DNA of 24,671 nucleotides from assembly GCA_002405445.1 (NCBI GenBank), contig DHLV01000151.1, positions 1 to 24,671 on the forward strand, written 5' to 3'. This DNA comes from Flammeovirgaceae bacterium UBA4659 (lineage in GTDB: Bacteria > Bacteroidota > Bacteroidia > Cytophagales > Cyclobacteriaceae). Below are positions 1 to 6,378 of the stretch, piece by piece (within the stretch, counting starts at the first letter, position 1; each line of letters starts with the position of its first letter). Under the pieces are notes generated by a model. The model was not told the DNA's origin. It made no database searches and saw nothing but the letters and a program-made list of their open reading frames with translations. The position numbers and the translations under genes are program-made.

Positions 1-2
1 GG

Positions 3-185
3 CACAACGTGGTAATCTGGGGCAGGCTTGCAGACGTGGCGAGCAAATATTTAAAGAAGGGCTCAGAGGTGTGCGTGGAAGGTAAACTGGTGCATCGCCA
101 GTATGAAACAGACAAAGGCGAGAAGCGCTACATTACCGAAATCAACGTGAGTGATTTGTTAATGCTGGGCCGGAAAGAAAAGTAA
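3..185 (+). CDS. ssb: Single-stranded DNA-binding protein, C-terminal part (5' end outside window)
   Basis: The first 60 readable codons encode the end of an OB-fold SSB. The sequence begins HNVVIWGRLADVASKYLKKG, then has a segment reading VEGKLVHRQY and an end reading YITEINVSDLLMLGRKEK. This is the usual last half of the SSB fold (trp-gly-arg strand, 'G..V.VEGKL..R.Y.D..G..R..TEI' block). SSB coats single-stranded DNA in replication and repair. The protein stops right after the OB fold and has no glycine/proline-rich linker or acidic tip (D-D-I-P-F type), which canonical SSBs use to recruit partners. It may therefore be a short accessory paralogue. The start lies outside the window, so total length is unknown. 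It is convergent with exbD across a 65-nt gap filled by a hairpin. Confidence 0.88.
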   Translation, partial: HNVVIWGRLADVASKYLKKGSEVCVEGKLVHRQYETDKGEKRYITEINVSDLLMLGRKEK

Positions 186-191
186 ACCTCT

Positions 192-247
192 ATGCCATGG
201 ATGCACAGATGGGCACTGCTTTGTGCCTATCGGTGCATTCTTGGCAT
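192..247 (+). terminator. Long imperfect hairpin between convergent ssb and exbD
   Basis: Arms 192-216 and 223-247 are inverted repeats of 25 nt around the 6-nt loop TGCTTT. By hand pairing I count 21 Watson-Crick pairs, two G-U wobbles (200-239, 211-228) and two mismatches (198-241, 207-232). It fills almost the whole gap between the ssb stop and the exbD stop. Only a short T-rich stretch (TTTCTT) follows on the plus side and none on the minus side, so it is not a textbook rho-independent terminator. Because the wobbles are G-U in plus-strand RNA but would be C-A in minus-strand RNA, the structure should be stronger in the ssb transcript. It is probably a 3'-end or terminator structure. Confidence 0.6.
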
Positions 248-250
248 TTC

Positions 251-802
251 TTAGTTGCCCACCTTATCAGACTCTGCAATATAAATATTCATCGGCACAC
301 CATCCTTCGCCCGCCTACAGATGGCGGCCTCTTTAGGATTTCTTAGATCCAACTTCCGAAAGACTTCTGCAGTAACACCTGCCCGTGATGCATAAATATT
401 GAAGTAGGCAGCGTGAATCTCGTCTAACACCGCAATGAACATCCGGTAGCTGGTATCTCTGTCGGTTTTCAGCGACACAATCGCAGCTCGAGGATTGTCT
501 GAGTAACGATGATCTATCCCATTGTTTAGAATAAACGTTTCAATTCGATCACGCAGTCCAACCAGGTCTGAAACAGGCACTCCTTCCACTAACAATTGGT
601 CGGCCGAGTTGATCTGTATGGCGAATATATTCCGTGCCGGGATGGGCACATCGGCAGGCAGTTGCACAAACGGGGGCAGCATCATCAGAATACCCTTGTG
701 GTTTTGTATCACGGTAGTCACTAAGAAAAAGGTAAGCAGTAAAAAGGCGATGTCGGCCATAGAACTTGTACTCACCTCGGCAGCAGGTCGGTGCATTTTC
801 AT
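251..802 (-). CDS. exbD: ExbD/TolR-family biopolymer transport protein
   Basis: This 183-residue inner-membrane protein has a short cytoplasmic N terminus (MKMHRPAAEVSTSS), one membrane helix (about residues 15-36, with the family's conserved Asp in SMADIAFLLLTFFLVTT), and a periplasmic domain. ExbD with ExbB forms a proton-driven motor energising TonB or related envelope machines. I chose the ATG at 802 because GGGAG lies about 12 nt upstream; an in-frame TTG at 829 would give a less typical N terminus, and ATG 796 is also possible. The periplasmic part carries the repeated-strand pattern of Bacteroidota ExbD proteins. No exbB or tonB is present in the window, so its partner must be encoded elsewhere. 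It is transcribed divergently from the BatA-domain gene. Confidence 0.88.
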   Translation of the reverse strand: MKMHRPAAEVSTSSMADIAFLLLTFFLVTTVIQNHKGILMMLPPFVQLPADVPIPARNIFAIQINSADQLLVEGVPVSDLVGLRDRIETFILNNGIDHRYSDNPRAAIVSLKTDRDTSYRMFIAVLDEIHAAYFNIYASRAGVTAEVFRKLDLRNPKEAAICRRAKDGVPMNIYIAESDKVGN

Positions 803-874
803 AACAAGCTTTTCTCCCTTAATACGCAAGCCAATTCCAAGTCACAATCGTTGTTGATTAAGTGGAAAAATAAA

Positions 875-908
875 TTTGACTCTCATCGATTGTCTTTTGC
901 CAACTTTG
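875..908 (+). promoter_or_regulatory. Possible Bacteroidota-type promoter for the BatA-gene run (weak)
   Basis: TTTG at 875-878 is followed after 22 nt by CAACTTTG at 901-908. The latter matches TAnnTTTG except for its first base. The spacing is slightly longer than the usual 19-21 nt. The site lies 17 nt upstream of the ATG at 926, within the divergent exbD/BatA intergenic region. The call rests on position and partial consensus only. Confidence 0.25.
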
Positions 909-925
909 CGTGTTACATTGCGGCA

Positions 926-2893
926 ATGATTTTTCAGTACCCTGCGTTTCTGTGGGCATTGTTGGTGTTAGCGATTCCCATCGTCATCCACCTTTTCAAT
1001 TTCCGCAAAACGATCCGCATCTATTTTTCTAACACGCGCCTGCTCCGGCAAATCAACCAGGAAACCACCCAGCAGCGTAAACTCAAGAAGTTTCTGGTGC
1101 TCATTGCCCGCCTGCTTTCCCTCCTTTTTTTAGTTTTTGCGTTTGCGCAGCCCTTTATGCGTGCAACTGACGATATCCAAGCTGCAAACACGGTAGCCAT
1201 CTACATTGATAACTCGCTGAGTATGTCATCACCGTTGAAGGGAAGTTCGCGCGCCTTAGACGATGCGACAGAGCGAGCGCAGCAACTATTGAATGCATTT
1301 CCGCCCGACACACGTTATCAGGTGATCACCAACGATTTTGCTCCTTTTGGTAATACACCAAAAACAAAAGCCGAGGTTGAAGATTTTCTCTCTCAAATTC
1401 GTTTTTCAGGCGTCACCCGCAGCGCGGGTGATGTGTTGAGACGCCATACTTTGAGAGCACCGCTTTTTTGGATTTCTGATTTTCAGGCGTCAACGATGGG
1501 GCGTATACCTTCTTTGGATTCGTCTCGTCAGATACGGTTGGTGCCCGTCAAACATGGAGAATCCGGTAATGTATTTGTCGATTCAATACGGTTGGAAAAC
1601 CCCTTTATGATTGGAGGTGAGAAAAATTCTCTTCACGTTCAATTGAGAAATGCAGGCGAAAAGGCAGTAGAGGGGCTGCTGGTTAAATTGTTGGTCAATG
1701 GCAAGCAGGTGTCTGCCTCCACCATCGGAATTGAAGCACAAAGCACAGCCGAAGTTCGATTTGACCTCGTTGGTAACCAAGGGGGTAAAAACCGCTGTGT
1801 CATCAGCTTTAGCGATTTCCCTATTGGTTTTGATAACGAGTTCTTCTTCACACTCAACTACTCAGCAAAATTGCGCGTGATCGAAATCAAACAAACACCT
1901 GATCAAACGTTTGTTGGAAATGTATTTGCGAATGATGGGCTTTTTGACTTCACCAGTTACGAGGCAAAAAACGTAAACTACAGCTTGCTGCAGCAGGCGG
2001 ATTTGGTGGTGGTCAATGCACTTGATCAAATCAATCCGGCATTAGCCAATGTGTTGGCTCATTTGCGCGAAACGAACACCATTTTGTTTGTGCCGGGCTC
2101 TCAACCCGATTTGGCCAGTTATCAACCGGCTTTGGGTGTGTTGTTGCAGGCAGTGGCAGGTCCAAAAGAACTGGTGCCATTGGCACCACCCGACTGGCAG
2201 CACCCTTTGTTTCAAAATGTGGTCGAAGAAAAATCTCCATCGCTGGCGATGCCTGCCGGCAAAAAGTTGATCGACTGGGGTACCGATCGATCAGCGCTGC
2301 TGAAACTAAAAGATGGCAGGCCGTTTTTATCGCAAATAGGTAACCTGTTTGTACTGGCTGCACCGCTTGAAAAAGGCTATACCGATTTTCATCGGCATGC
2401 GTTGTTTGTTCCCTTCATGTATCGGTTGGCATCCTCCGGAAAAAAAGATACAGAGAAACTTTATCATACTCTGTCTTCTTCGCTGGTGACAATCAAAGCC
2501 GACAGCTTGGGAGGCGAAGAACCGGTAAAACTGGCGGGAATGCAGGAATTAGTGCCGGCACAACGAAAAGCCAACAATGAGGTGATCATGGAGTTGCCAA
2601 AGTTTTCATTGACCCCCGGGTTTTATGCAGTGCTTCACCGGGTTGACACCCTGGGCTGGCTGGCAATCAATGCAGACAAGGCGGAGTCGTTTTTGCGCTG
2701 TTTAACCACCACCGAAATAGCACAACAATGGAATGCAGGTGGCAATGTGCGCGTGGTGGATGCTGCCAATGCGCTTGCATTTGGCGATCAGGTGAGGGCT
2801 GCCTATCTCGGTAAGCCACTATGGCGATATTGCCTGTTGTTGGCTCTCTTATTTCTGTTGGCAGAGGTGCTTTTGCTGCGATTTTTCAAGTAA
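926..2893 (+). CDS. BatA-domain, VWA-like membrane protein
   Basis: This 655-residue protein begins with the BatA N-terminal double-membrane region (MIFQYPAFLWALLVLAIPIV, then an HLFNFRK motif, then a second helix around residues 58-76 ending FAFAQPFM). A von Willebrand A-like region follows, starting TVAIYIDNSLSMSS. It keeps the D-x-S-x-S part of a MIDAS metal site. A long beta-rich middle follows, and there is a C-terminal helix (about residues 632-652) with the tail LRFFK. The start ATG at 926 is chosen over an earlier in-frame GTG (791) because the BatA domain starts exactly there. Members are inner-membrane proteins in Bacteroidota linked loosely to aerotolerance (Bat) operons; the molecular job is not known. 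It heads the plus-strand run and sits 61 nt before the dihydroorotase homologue. Confidence 0.85.
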   Translation: MIFQYPAFLWALLVLAIPIVIHLFNFRKTIRIYFSNTRLLRQINQETTQQRKLKKFLVLIARLLSLLFLVFAFAQPFMRATDDIQAANTVAIYIDNSLSMSSPLKGSSRALDDATERAQQLLNAFPPDTRYQVITNDFAPFGNTPKTKAEVEDFLSQIRFSGVTRSAGDVLRRHTLRAPLFWISDFQASTMGRIPSLDSSRQIRLVPVKHGESGNVFVDSIRLENPFMIGGEKNSLHVQLRNAGEKAVEGLLVKLLVNGKQVSASTIGIEAQSTAEVRFDLVGNQGGKNRCVISFSDFPIGFDNEFFFTLNYSAKLRVIEIKQTPDQTFVGNVFANDGLFDFTSYEAKNVNYSLLQQADLVVVNALDQINPALANVLAHLRETNTILFVPGSQPDLASYQPALGVLLQAVAGPKELVPLAPPDWQHPLFQNVVEEKSPSLAMPAGKKLIDWGTDRSALLKLKDGRPFLSQIGNLFVLAAPLEKGYTDFHRHALFVPFMYRLASSGKKDTEKLYHTLSSSLVTIKADSLGGEEPVKLAGMQELVPAQRKANNEVIMELPKFSLTPGFYAVLHRVDTLGWLAINADKAESFLRCLTTTEIAQQWNAGGNVRVVDAANALAFGDQVRAAYLGKPLWRYCLLLALLFLLAEVLLLRFFK

Positions 2894-2954
2894 ATTTGGC
2901 CACTGATGCCAAAGTGTACCTTTTATATTCCCGATAACCCGGCCGTCAACTAGT

Positions 2955-4217
2955 ATGAAGATACTGATACAGTCCCCTAAAATCATCTCGCCAGGTTCTG
3001 CCCACCACCTCAAAAAGAAAAATGTATTGATTGCCAACGGGAAGGTTGCCGAAATCGGTGAGAAAAACTTTTCGGCAGACAGATCTATTGATGCCGATGG
3101 TATGTTTCTGAGCATGGGCTGGTTTGATTTGGGCTGTTTTGTCGGTGATCCGGGATTTGAACAAAAAGAGGATCTGTTATCATTGTCAAAGGCTGCCGCT
3201 GCCGGTGGATTTACGGAGGTGGCAGTACTGCCCAACACACAGCCCAGTATCCAAACGAAAAATGAAATTGCCTACGTCACCCAACACAACGACACTCGCC
3301 TGGTTAGAATTCATGCGTTGGCACACGTTACAAAAGGAGGTAAAGGTGAAGAACTCACCGAAATGATTGACCTGCACATGGCAGGAGCCATCGCCTTTAC
3401 AGACGGCCTAAAACCCGTTTGGCATACAGATTTGTTTTTGAAAGCTCTTCAGTACCTGCAGAAATTTGACGGCTTGCTGGTAGATCACCCCGAAGACATC
3501 TGGCTCAACCTGTTCGGCCAAATGCATGAGGGAGAAATGAGTACTACGTTGGGGCTTAAAGGCATGCCCCGCATTGCCGAGGAAGTTGCCGCCAGAAAAA
3601 ACCTGGAGTTGCTTGGATATGCCGGTGGTAGATTGCACTTCAGCAGGCTATCTACGGGCAAGAGCATTGAGATGGTACGGACCGCCAAAAAGAAAGGACT
3701 TCACATTTCTTGCGATGTAGCAGCGTATCAACCACTGATGGACGATGGCTACCTGGCTGATTTTGATACCCACTACAAACTCAATCCGCCACTGCGCGAG
3801 AGGGTTGACAACGAGGCCATCATCAAGGGTTTGTCTGACGGCACGATAGACGTGCTGGTGAGTGGTCATTTGCCACAAGATGATGAGGGTAAGCAAGTGG
3901 AATTCGATCACGCGGAATTCGGGCTCATCAACCTGCAGACCTTTGCATCGCAAGTAGCATCGCTGGCCAAATCGGTAGATGTGGAGGATCTGATTCACAA
4001 GGTGACGGTTGCACCGCGCCAAATTTTAAAATTGGATGTGCCGGTCATTGAAGAAGATACAAAGGCGAATCTCACCCTATTCGACCCCAATGCAGAATGG
4101 ACTTTTGATGGTACCAGCAATCTTTCGAAATCGAAAAATTCACCGTGGCTTGGCAGCGTGTTGAAAGGAAAGGCTGTGGCCGTGTTCAACAACGGAAAAA
4201 TGAAAATAGAGGAGTAA
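2955..4217 (+). CDS. Dihydroorotase-like amidohydrolase, catalytic metal ligands lost
   Basis: This 420-residue protein is full length for class I dihydroorotase and aligns throughout: an N-terminal beta-sandwich (residues 1-50), a PNTQP substrate-loop motif (93-97), DHPED (177-181), LHFSRLST (227-234), LNPPLRE (276-282) and a C-terminal sandwich strand set. However, the D-x-H-x-H-x-R-x-P-G metal/substrate motif reads D58-L-G60-C-F62-V-G64-D-P-G, so both metal-binding His and the substrate Arg are gone. The catalytic Asp of the 'TDHAP' motif is G304 (VSGHLP). H178, H228 and H305 remain. Known inactive PyrC-like proteins act as partners of aspartate transcarbamoylase in some bacteria, which is one option here. 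No other pyrimidine genes are nearby; the neighbours are membrane proteins. Most pipelines would call it active pyrC; I do not. Confidence 0.85.
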   Translation: MKILIQSPKIISPGSAHHLKKKNVLIANGKVAEIGEKNFSADRSIDADGMFLSMGWFDLGCFVGDPGFEQKEDLLSLSKAAAAGGFTEVAVLPNTQPSIQTKNEIAYVTQHNDTRLVRIHALAHVTKGGKGEELTEMIDLHMAGAIAFTDGLKPVWHTDLFLKALQYLQKFDGLLVDHPEDIWLNLFGQMHEGEMSTTLGLKGMPRIAEEVAARKNLELLGYAGGRLHFSRLSTGKSIEMVRTAKKKGLHISCDVAAYQPLMDDGYLADFDTHYKLNPPLRERVDNEAIIKGLSDGTIDVLVSGHLPQDDEGKQVEFDHAEFGLINLQTFASQVASLAKSVDVEDLIHKVTVAPRQILKLDVPVIEEDTKANLTLFDPNAEWTFDGTSNLSKSKNSPWLGSVLKGKAVAVFNNGKMKIEE

Positions 4218-4218
4218 G

Positions 4219-4752
4219 GTGACATTGCTTGAAAATCCGCTTGCACGCGTTTCGTTGCGCAACGGCATCATCGCTGGGTTGTTTAGTTGCTGCGCATTGG
4301 TAGTATTATTTGCCATTGGCAAGCACCCCATGCTGTTTCAGGTATTCTTTGATTTTCGCATCATTTTGTTTGGCTTGTTTTTTACCCTTACCCTCAAGGA
4401 GATTCGCGATAACTTTCAGCAAGGGGTGTTGTATTTTTGGCAGGGCATGTTGAGCTGCTTGTTGTTTACGATTGTTTTTGCGGTGGCTACTACGCTTTTC
4501 ATAGTGGTGCTCTGTAATTTTTACGCCCCTTTTCTTACCAATTATATCGAACTGGGTTTGGCGCAGGCAAAGGCCCTGCCGCCAGAGACCGTCAACGAAA
4601 TCGGAAAGCAAGTGTATGAAAGTATGCTCAGATCTTTGCCCACCGTAACGGGATGGGACCTCGCCCGGAAATACTTTGGTCAGAGTTTTATCATTAGTTT
4701 TTTCTTTAGCATTATTATATCAGTAATTTTAAGGCGTCAACCAAACAATTAA
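4219..4752 (+). CDS. DUF4199-family membrane protein (first copy)
   Basis: This 177-residue protein has about four predicted membrane helices: residues 16-34, 40-57, 71-97 and 155-172. A soluble loop between helices 3 and 4 (about 105-150) is the DUF4199 arrangement. Translation probably begins at GTG 4219, one base after the previous stop, with AGAGGAG ending 4 nt upstream. A TTG at 4225 is an alternative. The near-zero spacing implies translational coupling to the dihydroorotase homologue. It is followed 4 nt later by a second, divergent DUF4199 gene. The function of DUF4199 is unknown; it often precedes a GT2 glycosyltransferase in Bacteroidota, as here. Confidence 0.75.
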   Translation: MTLLENPLARVSLRNGIIAGLFSCCALVVLFAIGKHPMLFQVFFDFRIILFGLFFTLTLKEIRDNFQQGVLYFWQGMLSCLLFTIVFAVATTLFIVVLCNFYAPFLTNYIELGLAQAKALPPETVNEIGKQVYESMLRSLPTVTGWDLARKYFGQSFIISFFFSIIISVILRRQPNN

Positions 4753-4756
4753 TAAT

Positions 4757-5308
4757 ATGGAGCCAACAAGTACAAATCGCGTTTCACTGTTTCAACACGC
4801 ATTTAGATGGGGAGCAATAGTTGGGGGCGTGAGCATTGCTATCACAATCGTTCTTTACGTAATCGACTACGCTTTGCTGGCAGATTGGAAGATGTTATTG
4901 CTTTTAGTTCTTTTTTTAGGATTGGTTATTTATGCCGGGATTAATTATCGAAACCAGGCTGAAGAATTCCCTTACGGAAAGGCTTTTCAGCATGCCTTTC
5001 TGGTATTTGCTGTTTCGGGTATAATCTCTACAATTTTTATGATATTGCTTTACACAGTGATTGACCCGGAACTTCCTTCCAAGCTCACAGAGGTTTCGAT
5101 CGAGAATGCGCGTCAAATGATGGAAAATTTTTCCTTACCTGAAGACAAAATAGACGAAGCAGTAGAGGATGCCAAAAAAAGATCTGTTGACCAGTTCTCT
5201 GCGGTTGGTTTGATTACCAGCTTTGGTTTTGGATTGATCTTTTATGCAGTCTTGTCTTTGATTGGTGCGATTTTCACGAAGAAAAGTCAACCCGCAGAAA
5301 TGGTTTGA
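4757..5308 (+). CDS. DUF4199-family membrane protein (second copy)
   Basis: This 183-residue integral membrane protein has helices at about 17-37, 43-61, 80-101 and 148-172. A charged loop (residues 105-146, with LPEDKIDEAVEDAKKRS) lies between helices 3 and 4. FPYGKAFQHAF before helix 3 is the characteristic DUF4199 block. It shares topology with the upstream gene but little sequence, suggesting an old duplication. ATG 4757 follows the previous stop by 4 nt, and its TGA at 5306-5308 is 5 nt before the glycosyltransferase ATG, so these genes are almost certainly co-transcribed. No function is assigned; coupling to a lipid-linked sugar transferase is suggested only by position. Confidence 0.8.
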   Translation: MEPTSTNRVSLFQHAFRWGAIVGGVSIAITIVLYVIDYALLADWKMLLLLVLFLGLVIYAGINYRNQAEEFPYGKAFQHAFLVFAVSGIISTIFMILLYTVIDPELPSKLTEVSIENARQMMENFSLPEDKIDEAVEDAKKRSVDQFSAVGLITSFGFGLIFYAVLSLIGAIFTKKSQPAEMV

Positions 5309-5313
5309 TTTTG

Positions 5314-6270
5314 ATGAACATCTCCCTCGTAATCCCTGCTAAAGACGAGCAGGAATCGCTACCCGAATTAAGTCAATGGATAAGCCGTGTGATGCAAACG
5401 CACGGCTTTTCGTATGAAGTCATTTTTATTGATGACGGTAGCACCGACAATACGTGGGAGGAAATCAAAAAGGCCAGCCACACCAATCCCAGTTTCAGGG
5501 GTCTTCAGTTCAACCGCAACTTTGGCAAAGCGGCAGCGTTACACATGGGCTTTCGCGAAGCCAATGGTGAGGTGGTAATCACGATGGACGCTGACCTGCA
5601 AGACAGCCCGGATGAAATACCCGAACTTTACAAAATGATCAATGAGCAAAAATATCATTTGGTAAGCGGTTGGAAAAAAAAGCGCCATGACCCAATTTCA
5701 AAAACACTGCCGAGCAAGTTCTTCAACTACGTAACACGCAAAATATCGGGCATTCACCTGCACGATTTTAACTGCGGGTTAAAAGCTTATCACCAATCAG
5801 TTGTAAAGAATATCACAGTGTATGGCGAAATGCACCGTTACATTCCTGTATTGGCCAAGTGGGCAGGCTTCACAAAAATTACTGAAAAGGTGGTGGAGCA
5901 CCGCGAGCGAAAGTATGGGCATAGCAAGTTTGGCTGGGAGCGCTTTGTGCGTGGATTTTTAGATTTGCTCACCATCACATTTGTCGGGCGATTTGCCCAG
6001 CGGCCGATGCATTTTTTTGGTGCGTGGGGTATTGTTTCATTTGTGTTGGGTTTCGCGTTTACGGCAAAAATTCTGTGGGATAAGGTAGATTCAATCTTTA
6101 TTTCAAAAATCCCGCTGAAGCGTGATGTTACCGAACAGCCGATTTTTTACCTGGCACTGGTTGCATTGGTGATTGGCGTACAACTATTTTTAACTGGCTT
6201 CCTGGCAGAACTGCTCACCCGTCAATCCATTTCCACAAAAGAATACTTGGTGATCGATCGTGTGGGGTAG
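5314..6270 (+). CDS. GT2 glycosyltransferase with two C-terminal membrane helices (DPM1/GtrB-like)
   Basis: This 318-residue protein has an N-terminal GT-A fold with ISLVIPAKDEQ, the nucleotide-binding IDDGSTDNTW (D40-S43) and the DxD metal motif in MDADLQDSP (D92, D94). It also has FNRNFGKAAALHMGF, and NCGLKAY with HRYIPVLAKWAGF, as in polyprenyl-phosphate glycosyltransferases. Two C-terminal helices (about 227-247 and 275-301) anchor it. Such enzymes move a sugar from a nucleotide donor to undecaprenyl phosphate for wall, lipid or O-antigen decoration. Start ATG 5314 is preferred over the in-frame TTG at 5305, which overlaps the previous gene. The donor sugar cannot be told from sequence. 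The genomic link to DUF4199 supports an envelope role. Confidence 0.88.
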   Translation: MNISLVIPAKDEQESLPELSQWISRVMQTHGFSYEVIFIDDGSTDNTWEEIKKASHTNPSFRGLQFNRNFGKAAALHMGFREANGEVVITMDADLQDSPDEIPELYKMINEQKYHLVSGWKKKRHDPISKTLPSKFFNYVTRKISGIHLHDFNCGLKAYHQSVVKNITVYGEMHRYIPVLAKWAGFTKITEKVVEHRERKYGHSKFGWERFVRGFLDLLTITFVGRFAQRPMHFFGAWGIVSFVLGFAFTAKILWDKVDSIFISKIPLKRDVTEQPIFYLALVALVIGVQLFLTGFLAELLTRQSISTKEYLVIDRVG

Positions 6271-6378
6271 ACACAGAAAAGAGGGCAGTGTTGTGTCTTT
6301 CTCAAACCGTTCAAACTGCTTTCTTCTCATGTCATCGTGCCCAAGTCAATAGCGGTGATCACTTTTTTTACGTTCGGT

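Noticed and set aside
6269..6298. 7-bp stem (AGACACA/TGTGTCT) after the glycosyltransferase as a terminator
   Set aside because: The stem is AT-rich with a 16-nt loop and only a short T-rich tail; it is too weak to call.
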